This document shows, piece by piece, positions 36,791-45,572 of a stretch of DNA of 64,000 nt (the stretch's first letter is position 1; each line of letters opens with the position of its first letter). A program made the translations under genes and the position numbers. Source of the stretch: Ignisphaera cupida (GTDB taxonomy: Archaea > Thermoproteota > Thermoprotei_A > Sulfolobales > Ignisphaeraceae); NCBI RefSeq assembly GCF_030186535.1, contig NZ_JASNVW010000002.1:206001-270000 (forward strand), in the 5' to 3' direction. The notes beneath the pieces were generated by a model. That model saw nothing but the letters and a program-made list of their open reading frames with translations, searched no databases and was not told the DNA's origin.

Positions 36791-37396
36791 TTATCCAAAG
36801 CTTTTTACATACTCCCTTATTCCAGAAGCAATCATTTCAACAGCAAAAGACGCTATTATTATTGACATGAATCTTCCAAGACCTTGTAGAAATGTTGTTC
36901 CAGCAAGCCTTGCCACCTCTCTTCCCACTATCATAACAAAGTATGTTAATATGAAAGCTATGTATGATGCTATCAACGTGTTTAGAAGTCCATATAGTCT
37001 TGCTGATGTAATTAGCAAAGTCATTGTGCCTGGGCCAACAATTAGAGGTGTTGCTATTGGAACTATGACATATGTTCCAACATCTATTTTCTCTGGCTTG
37101 TGTCCTGTTATCAAGGTGTCTATTGCTGTTGCCATGAGTATTGCCCCTGCAGCTGTTTTAAGTGCTGATAGGCTTATGCCGAAAAATAGGAGTATGTATC
37201 CCCCGACAACACTAAAGATGTTTAGCAAGATGAATATTGCCAAAGCTGCTTTGTTTACAAGTTTTTTGCTTTCATCTGGTGGTAGCAACGAGGTGATATC
37301 TAGAAGTGTTGGTAGTGCTGCTAGAGGATCCATTATGGCGAATAGCTGTATTGATAGCATTGCTATAGCGTATGGCTCTATAATTTCCATTGTCAA
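36791..37396 (-). CDS. MarC-family membrane protein
   Basis: A 201-residue six-helix protein. IMDPLAALPTLLDITSLLP and VPIATPLIVGPGTMTLLI are hallmarks of the MarC (UPF0056) family, whose function is unsettled; it is no longer thought to confer drug resistance. An open frame on the opposite strand of the same bases (36777-37421) is a shadow. It lies alone, convergent with the ABC operon and divergent from the EamA gene. Confidence 0.88.
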   Translation of the reverse strand: MTMEIIEPYAIAMLSIQLFAIMDPLAALPTLLDITSLLPPDESKKLVNKAALAIFILLNIFSVVGGYILLFFGISLSALKTAAGAILMATAIDTLITGHKPEKIDVGTYVIVPIATPLIVGPGTMTLLITSARLYGLLNTLIASYIAFILTYFVMIVGREVARLAGTTFLQGLGRFMSIIIASFAVEMIASGIREYVKSFG

Positions 37397-37455
37397 AACC
37401 TTTTATAATGTTATCTGTTGAATTTAAAAACTGAAGTGCTTGATTGTGATGAGAA

Positions 37456-38307
37456 ATGGGTAAAGCAGTTCATGTAATGCTATTCATTGTTGCTTCTATT
37501 AGCATTGGGCTTGCATCCATATTTATTAGGCTTTCAAATGCTTCTCCCATTGCTTGTGCTTTTTGGAGACTTTTAATAGCATCAATAATAATAGCTTTTT
37601 CACCAAGTGGCTCAACAAAACATATTTTTTCTAAACACACTCTCTACCCCTTTCTAGCTGGGATTGCACTTGCAACTCATTTTGTTCTTTGGATGGATTC
37701 TTTATTCAGAGTTTCTGTAGCTGTTAGCACAACAATTGTTGTTTTATACCCAATTCACCTAGCCATTGTAGAGACTTTGAAAGGTGAAAAGCCAAGTATT
37801 TTGGAAGTAGCTGGAATTGTAATGGGTTTTGCAAGTGTTATTACACTCTCCCTATACACATCAACACATGTTGGAGGCAGTTTAATAGGTGTCGCAGAAT
37901 CTTTTGCAGCATCTATAGCAGCTGCAATCTATTTCTACATTGGCAAAATTTCTAGAAAGTTCATGGCGCTAAAAGAATATGCTGTAACAGCATATGCTTC
38001 AGCATCCATAACAACACTTCTGTATAGCTTTATTGCCAAAGATAATGTGTTTTCCTATATCCCAAAATCGTGGCCATGGCTATTAGCACTAGCAGTTGTA
38101 CCCATGATAGGTGGTCACACAACAATGAACTACTTGCTCAAATTCTACAAAAGCTCAACAGTAACATCGATAGCATTAGCAGAACCAGCAATAGCCTCAG
38201 CCTTAGCAGTTATTATTCTAGGAGAGAACATGACAACTATACACGGCATTGCACTAGCCTTGGCAATTTCTGGAACATGGATTGTTCTTAAAAGTAGCAA
38301 GCAATAA
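37456..38307 (+). CDS. EamA/DMT-family transporter
   Basis: A 283-residue membrane protein with ten helices in two EamA repeats (about 10-130 and 145-280). FIRLSNASPIACAFWRLLIA and GGHTTMNYLLKFYKSSTVTS, LAEPAIASALAVIILGE mark the two repeats. Such drug/metabolite transporters move amino acids, nucleotide sugars or other metabolites, and the substrate is not predictable. It is transcribed alone from the short gap shared with marC. Confidence 0.87.
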   Translation: MGKAVHVMLFIVASISIGLASIFIRLSNASPIACAFWRLLIASIIIAFSPSGSTKHIFSKHTLYPFLAGIALATHFVLWMDSLFRVSVAVSTTIVVLYPIHLAIVETLKGEKPSILEVAGIVMGFASVITLSLYTSTHVGGSLIGVAESFAASIAAAIYFYIGKISRKFMALKEYAVTAYASASITTLLYSFIAKDNVFSYIPKSWPWLLALAVVPMIGGHTTMNYLLKFYKSSTVTSIALAEPAIASALAVIILGENMTTIHGIALALAISGTWIVLKSSKQ

Positions 38308-38435
38308 CCTTCTATGAGTTTTAAGCTATTCAATTCTATAAACATTTCACACACGCAATACAAGTATAAATCCACAAGAATTTTCTTCATGTATACACCT
38401 CCTCAACATCTCTTCTAAAACCTCTCATAAACAGC

Positions 38436-38453
38436 ATGTAATCATCATTACAT
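38436..38453. promoter_or_regulatory. Inverted repeat between the EamA and ITPase genes
   Basis: ATGTAAT-CATC-ATTACAT is a perfect 7-base inverted repeat with a 4-base gap, about 95 bases before the ITPase start and just upstream of its TATA box (AGTTTTATACC near 38470). It could be an operator or a hairpin in a leader RNA on the minus strand. Confidence 0.3.
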
Positions 38454-38546
38454 AAGCTTAACAATATGAAAAGTTTTATACCCCATTCAACACAAATTAT
38501 AGCAAATGTTTCAAAATTCACTAGAACAAGGGTTGGAGTCTAGCAA

Positions 38547-39083
38547 ATGGAATTGAGGGTATGTGTTGGTAGTAAAAATCCTTCGAAGATAGAGGGTGTT
38601 AGAAGAGCTTTCCAAGCGTTTTTCAATAATGTTGATGTTAAGGGGTGCGCTGTTGAAACAGGTCTTCCGCCACAGCCAATAGGTATTGAAATAACTATGA
38701 GAGGTGCTAGAATAAGAGCTGAAAAGGCCTTGAAGTGTTTTAGTGATTGTGACTTTGGTGTTGGTGTTGAAGCTGGTTTTATAAGCTTTGGCGAAGTTTT
38801 TTACGATGTTCAAGTAACATACATTGTTGATAGAAATGGTTTTGCATCCTATGGCTTCTCCCCAGCTTTTCCAATACCCAAAAAATTTGCTGAGTTGATT
38901 ATCAAAGGTGTTTTCAAAGAGCTTGAGGAAGTTGTTGACAATTTTTATGGCACTAAAAACATAGGGGAGAAGGGTGGCTTCATAAAACTGCTAACCAAAG
39001 GTGTTGTGCGTAGAGAGGATCTAACATACTACTCTGTTATAGCTGCTTTAATACCATTTATCAACAAAGATGTTTACATGTAA
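38547..39083 (+). CDS. Inosine/xanthosine triphosphatase (YjjX/DUF84 family)
   Basis: A 178-residue house-cleaning NTPase. GSKNPSKIEGVRRAF is the N-terminal NTP-binding loop, and TMRGARIRAEKAL, GVGVEAGF and EKGGFIKLLTKGVVRRED follow in family order. Members hydrolyse ITP and XTP to monophosphates, keeping deaminated purines out of RNA and DNA. A TATA box lies near 38470. Length is typical. It converges with the subtilase gene, ends 18 bases apart. Confidence 0.9.
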   Translation: MELRVCVGSKNPSKIEGVRRAFQAFFNNVDVKGCAVETGLPPQPIGIEITMRGARIRAEKALKCFSDCDFGVGVEAGFISFGEVFYDVQVTYIVDRNGFASYGFSPAFPIPKKFAELIIKGVFKELEEVVDNFYGTKNIGEKGGFIKLLTKGVVRREDLTYYSVIAALIPFINKDVYM

Positions 39084-39101
39084 AAAAGGTTATAGCCTAG
39101 C

Positions 39102-41663
39102 TCATTTTCTGCGTTGAAGCAATGCTACAACAGCTATGGCTATAGATGCAAAAGCTATTGCATAGGCTATTGTCACCTCTTTTGATATCAAATCAATTCT
39201 TTTGCTTATCTCATCATAGCTTTTAGCCAAAGAACTATTAACAATATCCAGATATGTTTTCAAATTGTTTAGTTCTTTAGCAACGCTACTTATTTGCGAA
39301 GTCACATTTGCTGCTATACTCAATACAATATTTGTTACACCTTTAGTAGCATTCTTAATTGTGCTGTTAACACCTGTGGCAATGGCTTTTTCAGGACTTT
39401 GCCAAAGAATTGTTAATGTTGTTGTATATGGCAATAAACTCTCATTGACATTAACATATATTGTTGCAACAGCTTCTGCATAGCTAAACTGCTTTTTCGC
39501 CACAGGCTTTATCCAAATTCTGTACAGGTTGTTGTATGGATTAGAAATATTTACAATCTCCACATCAACTACATCACTTGGCTTTGTAAATATCTCAACC
39601 CTTTGAATTGATATGTTAACAGGTGACGATACTTCTATGTAGCTCTCCTCACCAACAACATAATAGCTCTTAGTGCTTATGTGCAATGGCAGAAGTGTAT
39701 AGAGCTTATATGTCTTCACATATGTGTTGTTTATTACATGTGTTGTATTTACTATTTTCGTTGCATTTATTATTCTAGTAACAACTTCAACAGCTCTAGA
39801 CGATATATACAAAGGTTTTTGAAGCACAACATTTGGATTTGAAAAGTCATACAATGTCACATTATACCAATTGCTTTCTGCAACAAATGGTGTTACAACA
39901 GCTGAATATATTCCGCCTCTCAAATTAGAAATGTCGAAAGAAACAATGTTGTTTCCTATGTAAACAGCTACAATATCGCCAATGCCAATGCCGGCAACGA
40001 GTATATTGAGTATCTCACCACTTGAGATGTTAGTGACCTTGCCTACAATACCTGTCGACAGGATTAAATCTGGGTTTATTTTGATTAGTTTTTTGCCATA
40101 GTAAACACTCCCCTTCTCAATACCTACTGCAATAACCTCGTTACCACCAATGTGTGTTGGTGGAATTGTGAAAACAGCTACGGTACCTGGTCTATAAAGA
40201 CCTTTGTAGATTTCTACACCAGCTATGTAAATTGATAGAGCAGTTTCTTTGTAGAGATTGTAGATTTTTGCAACAGCTTTTGACATTGGTGTTGCTTCAG
40301 ATGGGTAAACATCTACGTTTATCGAATATATGTTGAAGTTAAGTGCTTTTGCAATAGCCTTGAATGCATTTACAAGACCCTTTCCAGAGCCACTACCATT
40401 AACAAAATCTGTAGTCGATGTTATAACATCGTAAACAGCTTCAACTAGCTTAGCACCGCTAAGCCCTTTTCTATAAAGAATTTCACTAACAACAGCAGCT
40501 ACTCCAGCAACAATTGGTGTGGAAGCACTTGTTCCACTATCAATAGCTATTAAACCACCTGGGAAAGCCCCTGGAACATCAACACCAGGAGCAACAACAT
40601 CAGGTTTTTCATAGGTTTTGGGATAGACCCCTTTAAAAGGCCATGTTGCTGGAGGCTCTGGCCACTCAACAGTTTCGAAACTACTAAACCACGCAACATT
40701 ATCGTTGAAGTTTGTTGCCCCAACACCTATAACACCCCATATATTTCCAGGATTTGATGATGTATATGGACCATCGTTGCCTATTGCAGCTATAGCCACA
40801 ATACCATTTTCTATGAGCTTTTCTATTGCTGGTAGAAAAACATTTGAGTAGTTTCCAGATGCTCCAAAACTCATTGAAACAACATTAACTCTACCAACAT
40901 TTATTGGTTGTTTCCTACAGTCATATGGCTTCAAAACCCAGTCGAGACCAGCTAGAACTTGGGCAGATGTTCCATACCCAGCTGGCAAAACAAGTGCTGA
41001 AAGTATTTTAGCATTTGGTGCTACTCCAAAAACATATCTTTTTCCATCACCTCCAGCAGCTATGCTCGCAACCCACGTCCCATGCCCATAGGTATCGTGA
41101 GGCTCTGAGCAAACAGGTCTTCCCTTTCTATCAAACTCAATCCACCCAACAAGCTTACCTGCTAATAGTGGATGTGTTGGATCTATACCTGTATCCAGAA
41201 TAGCTATGTTTATGCTATAGATAGATGCGTTTAAATATCTCAAAGCAATGTCTGCAGCAACTCTTGATACTGCCCAAGACCATGCAAGTGTCACGTTTGT
41301 TAACAAGCCATAGCCTTGGCTAATCCTCTGAACACTTCCAACAACTCTTAGACTTGACAATGTTGAGTGAATAGATATGTTTATGTTTGGGTATGTGGAA
41401 AAACCAAAGCTTTTGATAATGCTAATAGCGCTTGGTGTACACCTAGCCAAAACTGCTTTAATATTCCAAAAAACATTTTCAACAATACACTGAGTTGTGG
41501 AAATGACTTGAAAGAGTTGTGCATGTTCATCAAAGTAGATGATGTACTCATTTGCATTTTCAAGAGCCTTAACCTTTAAAACCCAAAAGACAATGTTGTT
41601 TAAGGCAATTGCTAGAAGAAGAACAAGCAAAAGTATTGAGGTCAAGTGTTTGTGATTAAACAT
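39102..41663 (-). CDS. Membrane-anchored subtilisin-like serine protease
   Basis: An exported protease of about 853 residues. A hydrophobic signal segment occupies about residues 7-30 from the ATG at 41663, chosen because GGTGG lies 7 bases upstream (an open frame extends 12 codons further). The catalytic triad is Asp157 in AILDTGID, His194 in YGHGTWVAS and Ser379 in SGTSASTP, with the oxyanion Asn in IGNDGP. About 350 beta-rich, sequon-rich residues follow. The end is a coiled helix, a transmembrane segment and QRRK, as in surface-layer-anchored archaeal subtilases. It probably processes or degrades extracellular protein. Confidence 0.92.
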   Translation of the reverse strand: MFNHKHLTSILLLVLLLAIALNNIVFWVLKVKALENANEYIIYFDEHAQLFQVISTTQCIVENVFWNIKAVLARCTPSAISIIKSFGFSTYPNINISIHSTLSSLRVVGSVQRISQGYGLLTNVTLAWSWAVSRVAADIALRYLNASIYSINIAILDTGIDPTHPLLAGKLVGWIEFDRKGRPVCSEPHDTYGHGTWVASIAAGGDGKRYVFGVAPNAKILSALVLPAGYGTSAQVLAGLDWVLKPYDCRKQPINVGRVNVVSMSFGASGNYSNVFLPAIEKLIENGIVAIAAIGNDGPYTSSNPGNIWGVIGVGATNFNDNVAWFSSFETVEWPEPPATWPFKGVYPKTYEKPDVVAPGVDVPGAFPGGLIAIDSGTSASTPIVAGVAAVVSEILYRKGLSGAKLVEAVYDVITSTTDFVNGSGSGKGLVNAFKAIAKALNFNIYSINVDVYPSEATPMSKAVAKIYNLYKETALSIYIAGVEIYKGLYRPGTVAVFTIPPTHIGGNEVIAVGIEKGSVYYGKKLIKINPDLILSTGIVGKVTNISSGEILNILVAGIGIGDIVAVYIGNNIVSFDISNLRGGIYSAVVTPFVAESNWYNVTLYDFSNPNVVLQKPLYISSRAVEVVTRIINATKIVNTTHVINNTYVKTYKLYTLLPLHISTKSYYVVGEESYIEVSSPVNISIQRVEIFTKPSDVVDVEIVNISNPYNNLYRIWIKPVAKKQFSYAEAVATIYVNVNESLLPYTTTLTILWQSPEKAIATGVNSTIKNATKGVTNIVLSIAANVTSQISSVAKELNNLKTYLDIVNSSLAKSYDEISKRIDLISKEVTIAYAIAFASIAIAVVALLQRRK

Positions 41664-41779
41664 TTTTATCCACCTTTGGGAAAAATCCTTGAGAAACACA
41701 GAAAATATGTTTTAGTACTGAGCACTAAACTTATTATCCTTTTCTAATCGCATTTGATTTACAAGCATGGTGTGTTTCA

Positions 41780-42433
41780 GTGGTTGTAGATGCAATAATA
41801 TTTGATGTTGATGGAACACTAGCTTTGTTTCCAATTGACTGGGACTTTGTAGTGGCTGCTATTAGAAAAGAGTTTTGCACTGCCAATAGCTTTCTAGGCT
41901 TTGTAAACAAGTGTTTTGGAACAGACTCTTTCTGGAGGATACACAAAATTTTAACGGAAATTGAGTTAAAATCTATTGAGAAGCTCATAGTATTTGATAA
42001 TTCTCCAAAAATAGTTTCTAGTTTGTGCAAGTCTCACAGTATTGGCTTTGTCACTATGCAAAGCAGAGATGCTTGTTTCCAAGCTCTTAAAAAGCTTGGT
42101 GTTGATTGGTGCACAAAAGCTGTTGTTACAAGAGAAGATGCTAGGAATAGGTTTGAGCAAATAGCAAAGGCTGTTAAGATTCTTGGTGTTAAACCACAGA
42201 AAGCTCTTTTCATAGGTGATAAAATTCTAGATGTTTTTGCTGCTTATGTTAATGGCTTAAAAGCAATACTTGTTGCTAGAAACGTTAAGAGCTTCAAGAT
42301 TAGTGATACTGATGATGTTGAAGAGGATTTGGAGGTTCTTGAAATACCAATTGCACACAGTCTTTCAGAAGCTGTTGAGGTTGCTTCTAGACTTGGCTGG
42401 GTGGTAAAACCTGGTTTTGACAAAGGTTTTTAG
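41780..42433 (+). CDS. HAD-superfamily hydrolase (phosphoglycolate phosphatase-like)
   Basis: A 217-residue HAD phosphatase. IIFDVDGTLALFP is motif I with the nucleophilic Asp, TMQSRDA motif II (Ser region), a Lys in AKAVKILGVK motif III, and FIGDKILDV motif IV. The helical cap follows motif I, as in PGP/Gph-type enzymes. GTG is the likely start with GGTGTG upstream. The sua5 gene begins 17 bases before its stop, so the two are coupled. Substrate not known. Confidence 0.85.
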   Translation: MVVDAIIFDVDGTLALFPIDWDFVVAAIRKEFCTANSFLGFVNKCFGTDSFWRIHKILTEIELKSIEKLIVFDNSPKIVSSLCKSHSIGFVTMQSRDACFQALKKLGVDWCTKAVVTREDARNRFEQIAKAVKILGVKPQKALFIGDKILDVFAAYVNGLKAILVARNVKSFKISDTDDVEEDLEVLEIPIAHSLSEAVEVASRLGWVVKPGFDKGF

Positions 42434-43466
42434 AATAGATATTAACAATATTGATGAGGATGCTATTAGAGAATGTTGTGAAATTGTTTTGAGTGGAGGC
42501 ATAGTTGTTTTCCCAACTGAAACAGTTTATGGCTTGGGGGCATCAGCATTCAATGGAGAAGCTGTGAAAAAAGTTTTCATCGCTAAGAACAGGCCCATGG
42601 ACAATCCTCTAATAGTTCACATATCAAACAAGAAGCAGCTTTATGAAGTTGCTGATGAGATTCCAGAAAAAATATTGAAGGCAGTTGAAATTCTTTGGCC
42701 AGGGCCATTCACATTGCTTCTAAAGAAAGGTTCTAGAGTAGCTTCAGAGGCTACAGCAAATCTCCCAACAGTTGCTGTTAGAATACCTGCACACCCAGTT
42801 GCTTTGAAGCTCATAGATTGTACAGGACCTATAGCAGCTCCAAGTGCAAACATATCTGGTAGGCCAAGTCCAACAACAGGTTTTCACGTAATGGTTGACA
42901 TGTTTGGAAGGGCAAACGCTATTATAGATTCTGGAGAGACAATATATGGTGTAGAGTCAACAATTGTTGATGCAACAACAAAACCAATGAAGCTTCTAAG
43001 ACCAGGTGCAATGCCAATTGAGAAAATATCTGAGGCTCTAGGTGAGGAGATAATAGTGACACAAGAGTCTAGAGGACTTGCTGAAAGCGAAAAAGCTTTA
43101 GCACCTGGAATGAAGTACAAACACTACTCTCCAGAAACACCAATAATACTTGTTGAATACAGCAATCAAAATAAAATGGTTAGCACCGTGACTAAAATTG
43201 CTGAAGAGCTGAAGAAAGCAGGTAGGAGAATAGCAGTTATAGCATCCACAGAAACAGCAAACATGTATACTACATACACAGATAAAATCATTGTTTACGG
43301 CTCTAGAAAAAACATTTTCGAAATAGCAAAAAACCTATTCAAAATTCTGAGAGAACTAGATAGAGAAGGTGTTGAAATAGCCATTGCCGAAGGTGTTGAG
43401 GAGAAAGGACTTGGGCTAGCAGTAATGAATAGACTTAGAAAAGCATCAACAAAAATAGTTAAATAA
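42417..43466 (+). CDS. sua5: Threonylcarbamoyl-AMP synthase Sua5
   Basis: Makes threonylcarbamoyl-AMP from threonine, bicarbonate and ATP, the first step of t6A37 modification in ANN-decoding tRNAs. The 349 residues comprise the YrdC domain (FPTETVYGLGASA, KNRPMDNPLIVHI, APSANISGRPSPT) and the C-terminal Sua5 domain after the linker LAPGMKYKHYSPETP. The two-domain form is usual in archaea. The start is TTG, overlapping the HAD gene. The Kae1/Bud32 partners are outside the window. Confidence 0.93.
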   Translation: MTKVFRIDINNIDEDAIRECCEIVLSGGIVVFPTETVYGLGASAFNGEAVKKVFIAKNRPMDNPLIVHISNKKQLYEVADEIPEKILKAVEILWPGPFTLLLKKGSRVASEATANLPTVAVRIPAHPVALKLIDCTGPIAAPSANISGRPSPTTGFHVMVDMFGRANAIIDSGETIYGVESTIVDATTKPMKLLRPGAMPIEKISEALGEEIIVTQESRGLAESEKALAPGMKYKHYSPETPIILVEYSNQNKMVSTVTKIAEELKKAGRRIAVIASTETANMYTTYTDKIIVYGSRKNIFEIAKNLFKILRELDREGVEIAIAEGVEEKGLGLAVMNRLRKASTKIVK

Positions 43467-43490
43467 TTTGCATTCTATAAATGAAGGAAA

Positions 43491-43500
43491 AACTTATATA
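43491..43500 (+). promoter_or_regulatory. TATA box of the disrupted small-gene locus
   Basis: CTTATATATT lies about 55 bases before an ATG at 43544 and 190 bases before the start of the broken X gene. It indicates that this stretch is or was transcribed rightward. Confidence 0.4.
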
Positions 43501-43556
43501 TTCTGTTACCTATATTACGTAGTGTGCAGGGTGTGTAGAAGCTATGACATCCAAAC

Positions 43557-43566
43557 GGGGGGGGGG
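43557..43566. repeat. G10 homopolymer tract
   Basis: Ten G residues in a row, followed by AGAGGGG, stand out sharply from the A/T-rich surroundings. The tract lies in a short frame opened by ATG 43544 with GGGTGTG upstream; as written that frame ends after 12 codons. With nine Gs it would run on for about 44 codons, to a stop just before the broken X gene at 43681. Confidence 0.6.
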
Positions 43567-43680
43567 AGAGGGGAAGAGTAGAAGTAGAAATCCTCAACAT
43601 GCATTACGCAACATTTCTTCGCTACTCACACCTCCCCACATCATTTACTTATTGAAAAGATTTTGGTGGTGTAGCTAGCC

Positions 43681-43782
43681 ATGGATAAAGCACAGATAGC
43701 TCTAATTATAAAGAGGTATATACAGCAAAGAGTTCCAGGCTTTTATAGCTCAACGGGAAAATGTGTATTAATTTTTGTGTAA
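43681..43782 (+). pseudogene. N-terminal fragment of a family X gene
   Basis: An ATG with GGTGGTG 9 bases upstream opens a 33-codon frame whose first 21 residues end in KRYIQQRVPGF. This matches the N-termini of the X proteins at 59514 (SYISSRVPGM) and 62708 (HILKRVPGM). After the phenylalanine the frame loses similarity and stops. The missing remainder of the same gene type lies a few bases away on the other strand, so this is a broken gene rather than a short one. Confidence 0.6.
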
Positions 43783-43796
43783 ACAATTGAGGTTTT

Positions 43797-44108
43797 TCAT
43801 AGCGAATGTGTTTTTGGTATGGCTATTCTTGGAGTAATGAACAATGAACTTAGCATTTTCTTGAATTCCTCTGGGTTGTTTAGAAAACTTGTTGCAAGCT
43901 CTTCTTCTTTATCAAGTCTATTCTTCTCAATTAGCAGTGGTCTAAGAAGAAGATATTTGATGATGAAGTACACAGAGGTTGTGTCACCATATTTATCGAG
44001 AAGAATGTTTCTAAGCTTTTCAGGCTCGTTCAGAAGCAAGTCTATGCAGCTAGAACCATAGGTTTTTCTACAGCTAATCTCAATAGCTTCAAAGAAGCGT
44101 TTCCCCAC
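43797..44108 (-). pseudogene. C-terminal fragment of a family X gene, inverted
   Basis: The frame, opening at a GTG directly after an in-frame TGA, lacks the usual X N-terminus. It carries the X core: SSCIDLLLNEPEKLRNILLD, then KYGDTTSVYFIIKYLLLRP, then a helical tail. It aligns with NKDCKTLLLSDPETLRNILM of the HTH-X protein at 55502. Joined to the plus-strand fragment at 43681 it would give ..RVPGF-FEAIEISC.., which fits the family. Its first bases also form the present 3' end of the TnpB frame. Confidence 0.6.
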
Positions 44109-45418
44109 TCACGGTACTTATAATTGGTTTCAACTACTTTTAACTTCATGAGTGGGGTTGGCCCTTGATGTGGGTTCACTAGCTTCACCCACACCTCATG
44201 GGGCCCTGTCGAGCCCAACGCCACAAGGCTCCCATCTGTGGATAGGTGCTTCAACCCAATGTTTATGGCTCCAATGATGTCCCTGTCTAGGATCAGCCCA
44301 TTTCCCAGCCTAACTAGTCTTAGGGTGATCTTGGCTACTCTTACTCTCTTACCCCCTCTCAACGCAATGCGAATCACAGAGGGGGTGTAGTTTTTGATGG
44401 GCTTTCCACTAAAAGGATCTTTTGAGGAAGAGTATGCCTCTGACTCCTCAACAACATATAGGGGCTTGTTATTCAATATTTCTACTAGCTTTGAGACACT
44501 CCACTGGTGAATTCTATGCCTGAGCTTGCTGTTCCTCGACTTACTAACAAACTTTCCTTTACTCTTGTGAACATTTCCAACAACCACAACAGCGTTGTTT
44601 ATATAAGCCAGCTTCTCAATGAATCTAGCGGTCTTGTAGATAATGTCCATCTTCCTCTCCCTCTCCCTCAGCTTCCTAAGTGCTTTCTTCACGCTTCTGT
44701 CCTTTGTTGACTTGCCCTCAGTTATTCTCTTCCTCCTCTCGGAGTATGCAATAACAACTCTACCTAGCTTTGTCTCAACTCTGTAGACCTCACTGAGCTT
44801 ACCATCCTTAAACAGTGCTAGCGTAACGTTGTTTTCGTTAACATCCACAGCAGCAACGTTTCTTGGATTGCAAGAGACCTCGAAGTCTTTCTTAAAGGTC
44901 AAGTAGAGCAAGACCCTCTTTCCATTAAGCTTGATTCTAAGCTCACTTGAGAGTTTCCAGTCGTTGTAGAGGTACTTATGCAATTGCTTGTGGCTTCTGT
45001 AATGGATCTTTATCTAGTCCCTATGAGTCCTCAGTTCGACGACTCCACCTACTAATCTCCAATCCTGCGAATCAGAGTAGATCACTGTGATGCTCTTTAC
45101 AACGGGCTTGCCAGTCTTAGCTATTCCCCTCTTCTTCAACTCCCTAAACGACTTAGCCCTTCTAACCGCATCTCTGTAACAACCCTTGATAACCCTTGTC
45201 GGCAACCAGGGGTACTTCTCCCTGAACTTATTGTAGAATACTCTATGTAGAGTGGCCTGCGATGCACTATGTTCAACTGCATAATCAACCATCTGCTGAA
45301 GCATGTCTCTATAAGCTTCAAAGATCTCTCTAAGAGCTTCTCTACCAACCCTATTAGTCCAACCCTCTAAGACAACTGTCCTTTCAAGGGTTTTTAGCTG
45401 AATGCTCACTGCCTTCAC
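44042..45418 (-). pseudogene. tnpB: TnpB (OrfB) of an IS607-type element, interrupted by one TAG codon
   Basis: Two frames, 45014-45418 and 44042-44983, are in the same phase and separated only by a TAG at 45014-45016 (codon 135), between RTHRD and IKIHYRSHK. Without it the protein would have about 458 residues. VAAVDVNENNVTLALF carries the first RuvC Asp and LDRDIIGAINIGLK the last. The usual middle Glu context reads VVVVGNVHKS, so the second acidic residue may be missing, and the region that normally holds the C-x-x-C zinc finger has SSSKDPFSGKP instead. The last ~20 residues derive from an inverted neighbouring segment. The TnpB is probably inactive. Confidence 0.8.
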
Positions 45419-45572
45419 CCCTGATCAGTCTCTCATACTCAGACTCAGGGATATACCACCTACCATGAATATTAACAGCTCTAACTTTCCCCATCCTAAT
45501 CCACTTAATCACAGCACTACGACTAACACCAACAATCCTAGCAAACTCACTAAGCTTATACAGCTTCTCCAT
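45384..45572 (-). CDS. IS607-type TnpA remnant: MerR-like HTH only
   Basis: A 62-residue protein, LYKLSEFARIVGVSRSAVIK then RWYIPESEYERLIRGEG, matching the N-terminal MerR-like helix-turn-helix of IS607 TnpA. The serine-recombinase domain that should follow (usually about 130 more residues) is absent; the frame ends shortly after the HTH and overlaps the tnpB start. It could still bind the element's ends or regulate tnpB, but cannot transpose. The element is therefore non-autonomous. It may also be a stable derivative form; I cannot tell from one copy. Confidence 0.75.
   Translation of the reverse strand: MEKLYKLSEFARIVGVSRSAVIKWIRMGKVRAVNIHGRWYIPESEYERLIRGEGSEHSAKNP

Noticed and set aside
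36777-37421. 214-codon frame on the plus strand
   Set aside because: It is the exact antisense of the marC gene, whose product has clear family motifs; composition is that of a shadow frame.
45014-45016. TAG in tnpB as pyrrolysine or programmed recoding
   Set aside because: No pyrrolysine system is known in this group, no other in-frame TAG gene appears in the window, and a recent nonsense mutation is simpler.
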